A stretch of DNA of 54,926 nucleotides from Gammaproteobacteria bacterium (GCA_018830325.1 JAHJSQ010000067.1:1-54926); one strand, 5' to 3'. Positions 37,525-46,120 are shown, counted from the first letter of the stretch. Numbers and translations: made by a program. The notes: a model not told the origin generated them from the sequence alone.

Positions 37525-37740
37525 GCGATTAATTAACGTTTTTCTAAAGTGATCTTTCTTGTCAAAAGAGACGAGATGTTAGTCGATTCGCATAAGGATG
37601 AGCTGATTTAAAGCGGATTAAGTCAAATCGCGCATTGATATTAGGGAGGTGTGTTAAATCCCTTAATTTTAGATGGGTGACTTAACTGGAGACTATTTGT
37701 TTACGCTTTAAGTTATTGAACCTAAATCAAAAAAATATTA

Positions 37741-37758
37741 TTGGCATAATGTATGCTT
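37741..37758 (+). promoter_or_regulatory. Candidate sigma-54 (RpoN) promoter of the PEP-CTERM genes
   Basis: The sequence TTGGCATAATGTATGCTT has GG at 37743-37744, 10 bases, and GC at 37755-37756; TTGGCA is an exact -24 box and ATGCTT a close -12 box. Transcription would start near 37768 and give a 330-base leader containing the GEMM-like element. RpoN-dependent control of PEP-CTERM/EPS genes through PrsK-PrsR is known in Proteobacteria, which supports the call. Confidence 0.6.
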
Positions 37759-37930
37759 TATTAAAAAAGAATGCGAAAGCATTTTTTGAACAGCCCTGGG
37801 TGAGGTCTTGAAGGTGCTGTTTACTGAACCAGAGTCTGATTAGAGCGAAATGGTATTTGCGTTAGATAAAAGGAAATAAGAGTCAGGCATTAAGGATGTA
37901 TTGCTGGTAGGGCAGGATGTCCTAATTCCA

Positions 37931-38014
37931 ATTGCCACAGCCGCCGTGAGGCGGGGTCGGAAAGCCTAGGGGTCTGGCGTGAAGCCAGATAGCCGGGCCG
38001 CCTCTGTGGGCGAT
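37931..38014 (+). ncRNA. GEMM-like (c-di-GMP-I type) riboswitch in the PEP-CTERM leader
   Basis: ATTGCC-ACAG (37931-37940) pairs with CTGT-GGCGAT (38004-38014, one bulged G). Inside are two hairpins: CCGCC-GTGA-GGCGG (37941-37954) with a GNRA tetraloop, and TCTGGC-GTGAA-GCCAGA (37973-37989). Junction elements GGAAAGCC (37959-37966) and ATAGCCGGGC (37989-37998) resemble the AAAGCC and TAGC(C)GGG segments of the c-di-GMP-I riboswitch. The short strand before the GNRA hairpin differs from the canonical GGCAAACC, so it may be a variant with other ligand specificity. It lies 85 bases before the PEP-CTERM start. Confidence 0.6.
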
Positions 38015-38099
38015 GGAGAGCTAGTGCACCGGGTGCAATACCGGGTGGCTTGGTTGTATCGTCCGAACATTAATTTATTTATTTTGAAGGAGTTGATTT

Positions 38100-38864
38100 A
38101 TGAATCTAAAAACCAAAATGGCTGCATCCCTGATATTGGCAGCAAGCGCTTCTATGGCACAGGCCGCCACTTACAATGTGTCTGCAGTATTTACTGACGG
38201 TGGGGTTCAGGAAGTAACCGTATTCGATGGTAACTTCGACTGGGACGGCTCTACTGTTAGCAATTTCTCGGGTTTTCTGTCTGAATCCATGTTTGCTTGG
38301 AATGGAACCGAGTTCGATTCGAACGGGACCGCCGCTGGTGGTATGAATGCAGCCGGTTACACGGGTGAAGTATGGGCCAAGCCCGGTGGATATGCCGATA
38401 ACGAAGCGCCGTTGCTGCATTTGACCAATCAACTGGCTAGCAGTACTTCCGGCAACTTAGTGACAGTAAGTACATTTTTGCAAAATAGTACTGATGTTGT
38501 GAATGGGGGCGGTTATAACGTGATTGGTAATCCTATGGCCTATGGCACCTTTGATGGTAACCAGCGAAATGACAACGCTTTTTTTACCTTGGTGTTTGAT
38601 TCCACAAACATAACTGATACTTCGGCAACTGTAGGCCAAATGGTCTACGGTGACATGACTGCTTTGGGCATGATGGGGCCTATGCTGACCGGTCCAATGG
38701 GTATGACTGCATTCCTCGGTGGAGGCTCTATGGGCGGTGCGCCATTATCCTTGGAGATCTCGGAGGTTGCAGCCGTTCCCGTTCCCGCTGCTGCCTGGTT
38801 GTTCGGTGGCGCTTTGGTTAGCTTGTTCGGTGCAAATCGTCGTAAGTCTGTATTGCCTGCATAA
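38100..38864 (+). CDS. PEP-CTERM-type secreted protein 1
   Basis: This is a 254-residue protein with AAGGAG nine bases before ATG 38100. Signal peptide at 1-22 (ending AQAAT). The body is Gly/Asn/Ser-rich with repeated motifs shared with the next gene (FDWDGSTVSN, LLHLTNQLASST, FLQNSTDV, MVYGDMTALGMMG). The sorting tail is VPVPAAAWLFGGALVSLFGA followed by NRRKS, an exosortase (XrtA-type) recognition tail in which VPxPAAxWLFG stands for PEP. It should be exported, cleaved and released to the surface or matrix. No exosortase for this tail lies in the window; XrtE handles a different tail. Controlled by the leader element and the sigma-54-like promoter. Confidence 0.85.
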   Translation: MNLKTKMAASLILAASASMAQAATYNVSAVFTDGGVQEVTVFDGNFDWDGSTVSNFSGFLSESMFAWNGTEFDSNGTAAGGMNAAGYTGEVWAKPGGYADNEAPLLHLTNQLASSTSGNLVTVSTFLQNSTDVVNGGGYNVIGNPMAYGTFDGNQRNDNAFFTLVFDSTNITDTSATVGQMVYGDMTALGMMGPMLTGPMGMTAFLGGGSMGGAPLSLEISEVAAVPVPAAAWLFGGALVSLFGANRRKSVLPA

Positions 38865-39025
38865 TCTTTATGGCAAGCTTGTTCTAGCCGGATTTAGGTA
38901 ATCAGTTTTATGAGGAAAATGTGTTGGTTACTTGGTAAAGGTTAGCAAGGAAGAATTTGAACAAGGATGTTTGTATCGATTTTGGAAGCTTATTGAATAA
39001 AAGTTTGCATTGGTAAGAGAAAAAC

Positions 39026-39745
39026 ATGAATAAAAACAATGTTTTATTAAAGTTTGTCAAGGTGCTGTTGTTGATGGTCGCTATTATGGGGTCTTCATCT
39101 TTTGCTTCTGTTGTAACCTATAAGGTAACAGGGGTGTTATACGAGCCCGCGACCCAGCCTAATAATACAAATTTTGTTGGCAGCTTTGACTGGGATGGAT
39201 CGGTTGTGTCCAATCTGCAAGGGGCAATGAACTCATCCATGTATGAGGTGGATGATGTTAATCCGGATTTTAAAAAGAGTTTTCCACTGTTGCATCTTAA
39301 TTACCAATTAGCGCAAAGCACTGAAGGGGATATTGTAACTGCTAGTGTTTTTTTAAAAAATAGCACGGATGTTTTTTATGGTGGAGGCTATCAGAGCGGA
39401 GATGTTTTTCGATATGGCACACCTTTTTTTGAATCTAATACCGAGGTTATCAATAGCAATGCCTATTTCACATTTTCGTTTGATAAAACGACAATGGCAG
39501 GCATAGTTCAAAGTATGGTTTATGGTGACTGTACTGCGGGGGGGATGATGGGTGAGTTCTGTATGACCGGGCATAGTCCGGCAACGAATAGTTTGGGTCA
39601 AAATATTCCATTCGGGTCTATGGGGGCATATCCTTTGTCGCTGGAGATCGCAGCTGTACCACTTCCGTCCGCAGTTTGGCTGTTTGGTAGCGCTGTGATG
39701 GGGCTGATGAGGTTTAACCGTAAACGCGAGTTGTTTGCGGCATAA
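39026..39745 (+). CDS. PEP-CTERM-type secreted protein 2 (paralogue)
   Basis: This is a 239-residue paralogue of the preceding gene. Signal peptide at about 1-28 (LLLMVAIMGSSSFAS). Shared motifs: FDWDGSVVSN, LLHLNYQLAQST, FLKNSTDVFYGGGY, MVYGDCTAGGMMG. Tail VPLPSAVWLFGSAVMGLM followed by FNRKRE. It differs in having cysteines near the C-terminal half (GDCTAGGMMGEFC) that could form a disulfide. No riboswitch lies in its own 160-base upstream region, so it probably depends on the first gene's transcript. Confidence 0.85.
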   Translation: MNKNNVLLKFVKVLLLMVAIMGSSSFASVVTYKVTGVLYEPATQPNNTNFVGSFDWDGSVVSNLQGAMNSSMYEVDDVNPDFKKSFPLLHLNYQLAQSTEGDIVTASVFLKNSTDVFYGGGYQSGDVFRYGTPFFESNTEVINSNAYFTFSFDKTTMAGIVQSMVYGDCTAGGMMGEFCMTGHSPATNSLGQNIPFGSMGAYPLSLEIAAVPLPSAVWLFGSAVMGLMRFNRKRELFAA

Positions 39746-40262
39746 TCGTTAAATATATTGTGTATTGGAATGCGATTTATTAAGAAAAATGGGAGGGGTT
39801 TGGGAGTTGATTTATTTGACCAACTTAGTAAGGCGTTATTGAAGCCAGTGTTTCTGGATCGAATAGCCGTTTATGGTTTATTAAAGATTAGAGGAAAGTA
39901 TTCAGGTCCCCTCCGCTATTTCCCAAATTCCGGTTTAAGAAGTCCTTCACATCTGCTGTTGCTTACCGGTTGCCAAAAGCTGGAGTATTTCATACCGCAT
40001 TCCCAAGCAAGGTGTTTGGGAGCGAGCGAAACGCATAGTGTCGGATATACGTAGTTTTACCGGGAAGATGTTTTCTTGAAGCATGATTTTTGGCGCGATT
40101 TTAATGACATATATATTGCTGTAATTTACTAATGCCGCGGTGTCCGTGGCGTTTTGGCTTAACTTGGCTTTATTTGAGCAATCTTTGCCAGCCCTGATCA
40201 AGCTTTGCAATGCTTGTCCCTTCATTCCTAGTGCATTGAGTTTTAGAGAGAAACACCCTTAC
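39746..40262. other. Gene-free stretch before the EPS sugar transferase
   Basis: No credible gene is visible. A REP-like hairpin (CCCAAGC...GTTTGGG) lies near 39999-40018. A weak GG-N10-GC site (TTGGCTTTATTTGAGCAA, 40165-40182) could be another sigma-54-like promoter but its -12 box is poor. The in-frame extension upstream of 40263 lacks family similarity. Confidence 0.4.
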
Positions 40263-41753
40263 ATGTCGAGTCCACTGTCATCAGAGAAAATCGAATTGGC
40301 TCGTATAGCTGCCGTCAAGTCAAGCTATACATCGGCTTTTGTGCGTCCGCATTTGACTAAGCAACAAGCGCTTGTTCGTGTCATTGATAGCTGCATAGTT
40401 TTGACCTCTTTATGGCTGGCGATGCTGTCACTTAACTTAATTTGGCCGGGTGAATACGATTGGAACGATATATATCTCACCTACGGCTTTAGCGGTTTAT
40501 TGCTTTATCAATTTTTCGCGGAATATAACGAGGTTTACTACAACTGGCGCGGAGCCGGGTTCGCTCATCAGCTATTTCGTATTGCCGGCTCCTGGTTGTT
40601 AACTTTGGTAGCCGTGGCCACTTTGCTGTTTTTTTCCAAAACCGCAAGCGATGCATCCCGGTTGGCGATCGGTATTTGGTCGACTATCTCGCTATTGTTG
40701 CTAGCGGTTTTTCACGCAGCCTATCATTATTTGACCCGCGTTGCCTCGCCAGCCGAATGTCATTCCTTGTCGGTGGGCGTTGTGGGTGCTAATGCGCTCG
40801 GGCAGCGTTTGGAGGGTACTTTTTCCAATATGCCGGGTTTGGGCTACCGATTTTCCGGTTACTATGACGATCGGAAATTGGAAAGTAATAGACGGTTGTC
40901 CTGCGATCCGGAAAAATGGCGAGGAGATCTAGATTGTTTATACGAGGATGCCCGGTCGGGAAAACTTGAAGCCATATTCGTTACCTTGCCGATGGCGGCT
41001 GAAAACCGCGTACGCGACATATTGGAGAAATTGGGCGATACCACGGCTACAGTGTTTTTTGTGCCCGATCTATTTGCGTTTAATTTGGTTAGTTCGCGTT
41101 GCGTGATGTTGCAAGGCATTCCTTGCTTCAGCGTATACGGCTCACCTTTCGACCAGGAGCCAATGGATGGCATGTTAAAGCGGGCAGAGGATATTGTATT
41201 ATCCACGTTGATTTTGTGCCTGATTGCGCTACCGATGCTTTTTATCGCGATCGGGGTAAAACTTAGCTCGCCGGGGCCTGTTATTTTTCGGCAACGACGT
41301 TACGGTGTGGATAGTTCGCCTATCGATGTCTGGAAGTTTCGTACTATGACGGTGTGCGAGAATGGTCCGACGGTTACGCAGGCAACACGCAACGATCCGA
41401 GAATCAAGCCCTACGGCGCTTTCTTACGCCGCTATTCCTTGGATGAATTACCTCAGTTTGTTAACGTGTTGCAAGGCCGTATGTCCATTGTAGGTCCTAG
41501 GCCGCATGCGGTCGCGCACAACGAGTTCTATCGCAAGGAAATATCGCAATATATGTTACGACATAAAGTGAAGCCCGGTATCACCGGCTTGGCTCAAGTC
41601 AGCGGTTGTCGAGGCGAAACCGATACGATTGGGAAAATGGAGAGTCGCGTGGCTTATGATTTGCGCTATATCCAAAGCTGGAGTTTGCTATTAGATCTAA
41701 AGGTGATTTTGTTAACAATTGTTCAGGTGTTTAGAGATCCTGATGCATACTGA
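40263..41753 (+). CDS. Undecaprenyl-phosphate hexose-1-phosphate transferase (WcaJ/EpsB type)
   Basis: This is a 496-residue protein; ATG 40263 avoids an unsupported 41-residue extension. There are four or five N-terminal membrane helices, a Rossmann-like CoA-binding-type domain at about 165-300 and one more helix near 318-340. The C-terminal catalytic domain has RQRRYGVDSSPIDVWKFRTM, RRYSLDELPQF, MSIVGPRPHAVAHNEFY and KPGITGLAQVSG, typical of polyprenyl glycosylphosphotransferases. It starts the repeat unit by linking a sugar phosphate, often glucose, to undecaprenyl phosphate. First gene of the EPS block. Confidence 0.92.
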   Translation: MSSPLSSEKIELARIAAVKSSYTSAFVRPHLTKQQALVRVIDSCIVLTSLWLAMLSLNLIWPGEYDWNDIYLTYGFSGLLLYQFFAEYNEVYYNWRGAGFAHQLFRIAGSWLLTLVAVATLLFFSKTASDASRLAIGIWSTISLLLLAVFHAAYHYLTRVASPAECHSLSVGVVGANALGQRLEGTFSNMPGLGYRFSGYYDDRKLESNRRLSCDPEKWRGDLDCLYEDARSGKLEAIFVTLPMAAENRVRDILEKLGDTTATVFFVPDLFAFNLVSSRCVMLQGIPCFSVYGSPFDQEPMDGMLKRAEDIVLSTLILCLIALPMLFIAIGVKLSSPGPVIFRQRRYGVDSSPIDVWKFRTMTVCENGPTVTQATRNDPRIKPYGAFLRRYSLDELPQFVNVLQGRMSIVGPRPHAVAHNEFYRKEISQYMLRHKVKPGITGLAQVSGCRGETDTIGKMESRVAYDLRYIQSWSLLLDLKVILLTIVQVFRDPDAY

Positions 41754-42248
41754 GCGTTGATAGCGATCGATTTGAGTTAAATTCAGCTGGGAGTAGGTGG
41801 CGAGGTTACATGCAGACTTTTCGGTGGCTCGCGGTTTACCGATAAAAATGCACGACTAAAGCTTACATCGCGCCTTTGTTGAGGTGCGCGAACCTAACGC
41901 GATTATGAAGAAGCTTTTTCACTCCGTAATATGAAAGTGCCTTCGGGTTAGATAAGGGGCGATTACTCGCCGGTCAGGACGCTGTGAACCCAATACCTAA
42001 ATTATCCAAGATAGTGAAACATAGTCAATCTGCTATGGAATCTAGGTGCTGTGCCTTTGACGGGACCCGGGTGCCGAATTTAGATTTGCGATGGTATGTC
42101 CAGAAATTGTGCCAACAAAGTTTCAAATTGCAAGATTTGCTAAAAGGGTGTGGCATATCACGCAATGCGCGTCATATCCCATATTTAAAGCGGTTTTGAA
42201 TTTAGCTTAGAGTTCTAAAAAACGTTGAAGAAACAAAAGTAAATATAT
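41754..42248. other. Gene-free stretch with 61-bp repeat copy C
   Basis: Apart from the palindromic repeat (41991-42051) with its GGACGCTGTGAACCCA lead-in, I see no gene. The stretch is otherwise AT-rich and ends at the sigma-54-like promoter. The small open frame at 41984-42199 overlaps the repeat and is not credible. Confidence 0.5.
41991..42051. repeat. 61-bp palindromic repeat, copy C
   Basis: CAATACCTAAAT...ATCTAGGTGCTG with inner CATAG/CTATG. It has the same length as copies A and B but the outer arms have lost several pairs, so this is the most decayed copy. The unpaired left segment TATCCAAGATAGT is well kept. Confidence 0.8.
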
Positions 42249-42266
42249 ATGGCCTCAATTTTGCTT
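42249..42266 (+). promoter_or_regulatory. Candidate sigma-54 (RpoN) promoter of the EPS export operon
   Basis: ATGGCCTCAATTTTGCTT has GG at 42251-42252, 10 bases, then GC at 42263-42264; TGGC and TTTGCTT agree with the consensus. Start near 42276 would give a leader of about 220 bases before the export-protein gene. The leader has an AAACGG/CCGTTT inverted repeat near 42449-42473. Confidence 0.6.
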
Positions 42267-42497
42267 AACTCTTAGAATAAAAAAGAAAGTGTGTCGCTGG
42301 TTATTTGTTGTTGGAGTTCGTTTTAGGTAATCCCGGCTCTTTAAAACAGAAATGGGCATGATGTTTGAGTAAAACAACATCAACGACATATCCGTTTGGT
42401 ATGAATGGATTGAAAGTCATGGTGAAAGAGCGCTTTTCACGCTACCTAAAACGGTCGCAAAATCTAGCCGTTTGGCAGCTCTTAAAGAATTAATTGT

Positions 42498-43103
42498 TTG
42501 AAAGTATTTAGGTCAATAGTGAATCGTTTATTTGTTTTACCGGGTTCAATTCGAAACTGGTCGGCTACGTTTTTGTATCTGTTTAGCGTATTCGTCGGGT
42601 CAGTTGCGGTTGCGGATAGTAGTTATCTAATCAATGCGGGTGATAATCTCAGAATCGATGTCTGGCAGGAAGAAAACTTGCGCGCTGAAGTGATGGTGTC
42701 ACCGGACGGTACATTTTCTTTTCCCATAGTCGGTACCATACCCGCCGCGGGCAAAACCATAGATCAACTGCAGACGCTTCTGCGCGAACGGCTCGAATTG
42801 TATATACCCGGGCCGGAAGTTACGGTTTCTTTGATGACCGTAGAAGGCAATACCATATTCGTTATCGGAGAGGTTGCTCGCCCTGGTCCATACATGATGA
42901 TCAAAGACTTGGATGTGATGCAGGCGCTTAGCATGGCGGGTGGGTTAACCCCTTATGCCGCAAAAAACGATGTACATATACTGCGCAAAGATTCGAGCGG
43001 GCAACCTTTATCTATTAAGTTTCGCTATGGCGACGTAGAGGACGGTGACAATTTGGAGGCCAATATTCGGCTTCAAAGCGGCGACACCATCATTGTCCCT
43101 TAA
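42498..43103 (+). CDS. Polysaccharide export (OPX/Wza-like) protein, short form
   Basis: This is a 201-residue protein, start TTG 42498. Signal sequence to about residue 40 (LYLFSVFVGSVAVA). Poly-export domain at about 43-120 (YLINAGDNLRIDVWQEENL, FPIVGTIPAAG) and one SLBB domain (FVIGEVARPGPYMMIKDLDV) to the end. No lipobox Cys is seen and it lacks the C-terminal helix of Wza, so it belongs to the short EpsA-like group. It should form the periplasmic/outer-membrane exit with the beta-barrel protein encoded 15 bases downstream. Confidence 0.9.
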   Translation: MKVFRSIVNRLFVLPGSIRNWSATFLYLFSVFVGSVAVADSSYLINAGDNLRIDVWQEENLRAEVMVSPDGTFSFPIVGTIPAAGKTIDQLQTLLRERLELYIPGPEVTVSLMTVEGNTIFVIGEVARPGPYMMIKDLDVMQALSMAGGLTPYAAKNDVHILRKDSSGQPLSIKFRYGDVEDGDNLEANIRLQSGDTIIVP

Positions 43104-43118
43104 TACTGCAAATTACAG

Positions 43119-44357
43119 ATGCTCAGTGATGGGAGAGTGTGGCTTGTCGTTTTGTTTGGGCTTGGTCTAATGCGCATGGCTACCGCAGATCAGTGGAAAA
43201 TTACGGGGGCTTTGGATCAAGGGTTCGAGTACAACGATAACATCGGTCTGCGCGTCGACAAAACGCCTGCTTTCGGTTATTTATTGCGGCCCAGCGTTAA
43301 AGCAGAGTGGAACACTGCCTTGATGAAAGTGGGTATCAGCGGTAGCGGCGATATTCGCCGTTACGATGACACACAATGGAATTGCGACAACTTTACCTTA
43401 GGTGCGGATCAAAGTTATACGCAACGGCGACACGTTTTCTCGCTAAACGCCGGTTATTCCCAAATCTGTAGTTATGCACAACAAGCTAGCGACACCGGCA
43501 TATTAGTGCCGAATAACCAGTCCGAAAGTTTAAATCTGTCGCCGAACTGGAGTTGGCAAGTAACGCAGCTAGACCGCTTGAGTCTGAGTCCAAGCTACTC
43601 GCAAACCAGCTTCAACGATTTTGGTACCGGCAACAACAATGAGATCAGCAACAATTTTCGCGATAACACAAGTTACAGCGTCAACTTGTCGGAGTTACAC
43701 GAATGGACCCGGCGCTTTTCTTCCAACGCCAGCATATTTTTCTCGCATTCGGAATTCAGCAGTTCCGGCAATGCATTTAATCAAGGCACATCCAGTCAGA
43801 TTGTTTTCGGCGGTCAACTAGGCGGTCAATATGCCATAACACGTAAGTGGAGCATTAATGCAGGCGCCGGCGGGCGTTGGGTGCAATCGCCCGGCGCATC
43901 CGCTTCGGGCGGTAGCGGCGATCTCCTATTCGGGGAAACCTTTAACGTCGCCATCAATTACAAAGGTAAGTTCGATACTTTCGCGGTCAATTTTTCCCGT
44001 TCTGTAAGCCCCAGTGCTTTCGGACAAATTCAGGATGTCAGTTCATTCGGAATGCAATACGGCTACGAAATCAGCCGCGAATTATCATTCAAAGCCAGTG
44101 GAAATTATTCCGAAAACCAAGCGGTCGGACAAAGCCAAACGCAGCTAGAGCAAAAACTAAGTTTCTACAATGCCTCGGCAGAACTGGCCTGGAAATTCGC
44201 GCGAGAATGGCGTCTTACTGCTAGTTATCGCTACCAAATGCAAGACTTAGCCGCCGACGGCGCGCAGATTAGCTCGTTTCTTTCCGGAGTGCGCGACTCC
44301 AACGCCGTCATGATTCATCTTAACTATAACTGGGACGGCTTGCGCGACTCGCGCTAG
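43119..44357 (+). CDS. Outer-membrane beta-barrel protein of the EPS/PEP-CTERM system
   Basis: This is a 412-residue protein with a signal peptide of about 23 residues. The rest consists of amphipathic beta-strands ending in aromatic residues (SLNAGYSQ, LSLSPSYSQTSF, FAVNFSRSVSPS, LSFKASGNYSE, RLTASYRYQMQD, VMIHLNYNWDG), typical of a 16-18 strand barrel. Such proteins lie between the OPX and Wzz genes in EPS loci of exosortase-containing bacteria and probably conduct polysaccharide across the outer membrane. No enzymatic site is seen. The wzz-like gene starts 20 bases later. Confidence 0.8.
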   Translation: MLSDGRVWLVVLFGLGLMRMATADQWKITGALDQGFEYNDNIGLRVDKTPAFGYLLRPSVKAEWNTALMKVGISGSGDIRRYDDTQWNCDNFTLGADQSYTQRRHVFSLNAGYSQICSYAQQASDTGILVPNNQSESLNLSPNWSWQVTQLDRLSLSPSYSQTSFNDFGTGNNNEISNNFRDNTSYSVNLSELHEWTRRFSSNASIFFSHSEFSSSGNAFNQGTSSQIVFGGQLGGQYAITRKWSINAGAGGRWVQSPGASASGGSGDLLFGETFNVAINYKGKFDTFAVNFSRSVSPSAFGQIQDVSSFGMQYGYEISRELSFKASGNYSENQAVGQSQTQLEQKLSFYNASAELAWKFAREWRLTASYRYQMQDLAADGAQISSFLSGVRDSNAVMIHLNYNWDGLRDSR

Positions 44358-44377
44358 GTCAACTTGAATAAATACCT

Positions 44378-46120
44378 ATGGAAGAAGAAAACGTCAAGAG
44401 CATTGCCGAATACCTTGAGGCGCTTAATCGACGCAAGGGGCTGATTTTAATATCATTTTTACTAGTCGGATTTCTTGGCTTTGTATTAGCGATGAAGTTG
44501 CCCCCGGTGTATCGTTCGGCCGCTACTATCTTGATCGAGGATCAACAAATTCCTCGCAGCATGATCGAGTCCACCATTACCGATTTTGCCGACAAGCGTA
44601 TTCAGTTAATCAAACAACGGGTAATGACGCGGGATCGCATATTGTCCGTCATCGAGAAGCATAAAGTATATCTGGATGATCGCGACAAACTGGTATCCAG
44701 CGAACTGGTCAAGCGCTTTATGGAAGACGCCGAAATCGAAACCATTTCCGCTAATGTGCTCGACCCGCAACGTGGCGGCGGCAAGGCGACAATTGCCTTT
44801 ACCATAGCCTTTAGCGATAGGAGTCCGTTATTGGCTCAGGCAGTCGCCAACGAACTGGTCAGCCTGTTTTTGGACGAAAATACCCGGGCAAGAGCGCAGC
44901 GTGCGGCCAAGACTACTGAGTTTCTAGGCGCCGAGGCCGATAAGCTGAAAGCCGAGATTGGCCTGTTTGAAACGAAAATCATGGACTATAAGGAAAAGTA
45001 CGCGAAAAGTCTGCCTGAAATGCTGCAAACTAACCTAGCTGCTTTAGATAGAGCAAAAGAATCGCAAAGGCAAACCGAAGGCGACATTCGTATTGCTAAG
45101 GACAGAATCGTGTATTTGACCGATTCCTTGCGCCAAGCCAAAGACGAGGTGCCCGCGGCACAAGCCGGCAAACCGATGAGTAAAGACGAGCAGATCAGAC
45201 TGTTGAAATCGCAGTACATTCATATTAGCTCGCTCTATACAGATAAGCACCCGGATGCCGTGCGGGTAAAGCGACAAATTCTAAATCTCGAACCTAGCTT
45301 TACCGGCGAATCCAGCGACCTGGATGTGTCGGAAGAATTGAAGCGAGCGGAACGGGAGTTGATTTTGCTGCAAGACAAGTATGCAGACGGCCATCCCGAT
45401 GTTGTCAAACAGCAAAAGCGGGTTGAAAAACTTAAGCAAAATGAAAAAGAAGCCGCCAGTCAGACGATTATTTCAGAACTAGATACACAGCAAGGCAATT
45501 CGCTGTACATCAATTTAAACAATCAACTGCGTGCGACGCAAAACGAACTGGAGTATTTGCTGAGCAGAAGAGTCGAGCTAGAACAAAACATAAAAGAACT
45601 GCAAGAAAACATCGATAGAACGCCGATAGTAGAGAAGGACTATCTGGAAATGCTTAGGCAGCGACAGATTAGTTTGGAAAAATACGCCGAAATAGAAGCC
45701 AAACACAGAGAGGCTAGGTTGGCGCAAACCCTGGAAGAAGAGCAAAAAGGCGAAGCCTTTACTCTAATCGAACCGCCGATTGCGCCCGATAAACCCGATA
45801 AGCCTAACCGCAAAAAAATTATCGCCCTGGGGCTGGGAGCAGGGTTGGCTGTTGGTTTTGGCCTGACTATTTTGCTGGAAATGTTATACGAAGTCATCCG
45901 CGGCGCTAAAGGTCTAGAGCGCGTGACGGGCATGCCGCCTATCGTGGTCATACCCTATATAGACACGCCGCAGGATATCGCGCGCCGACAAAAACAAAAA
46001 AAACTGATCTGGTTGCTTGTTTTGCTTGTGGCGGTGCTGATGGTCTTGGCTACCCATTTTTTTGTCATGCCCTTGGAGATGATTTGGACGATAGGACTAG
46101 CGAAATTAGGGCGGCTATGA
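44378..46120 (+). CDS. Wzz/GNVR polysaccharide chain-length co-polymerase
   Basis: This is a 580-residue inner-membrane protein. TM1 at 21-39, then the Wzz domain (PPVYRSAATILIEDQQIP), a long periplasmic coiled coil (about 170-445), the GNVR-type segment near 430, TM2 at about 488-508 and an extra TM3 at 543-563. It sets chain length together with the Wzy polymerase. No kinase motifs are fused; the kinase is separate, encoded 226 bases downstream. The third helix after the cytosolic RRQKQKK segment is less usual. Confidence 0.9.
   Translation: MEEENVKSIAEYLEALNRRKGLILISFLLVGFLGFVLAMKLPPVYRSAATILIEDQQIPRSMIESTITDFADKRIQLIKQRVMTRDRILSVIEKHKVYLDDRDKLVSSELVKRFMEDAEIETISANVLDPQRGGGKATIAFTIAFSDRSPLLAQAVANELVSLFLDENTRARAQRAAKTTEFLGAEADKLKAEIGLFETKIMDYKEKYAKSLPEMLQTNLAALDRAKESQRQTEGDIRIAKDRIVYLTDSLRQAKDEVPAAQAGKPMSKDEQIRLLKSQYIHISSLYTDKHPDAVRVKRQILNLEPSFTGESSDLDVSEELKRAERELILLQDKYADGHPDVVKQQKRVEKLKQNEKEAASQTIISELDTQQGNSLYINLNNQLRATQNELEYLLSRRVELEQNIKELQENIDRTPIVEKDYLEMLRQRQISLEKYAEIEAKHREARLAQTLEEEQKGEAFTLIEPPIAPDKPDKPNRKKIIALGLGAGLAVGFGLTILLEMLYEVIRGAKGLERVTGMPPIVVIPYIDTPQDIARRQKQKKLIWLLVLLVAVLMVLATHFFVMPLEMIWTIGLAKLGRL

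Noticed and set aside
40165-40182. Fourth sigma-54-like promoter before the sugar transferase
   Set aside because: GG-N10-GC spacing is right but the -12 box (GAGCAA) is poor, so I did not list it as a feature.
41984-42199. Small open frame before the EPS export operon
   Set aside because: It starts in the 61-bp repeat copy C and lacks a ribosome site.
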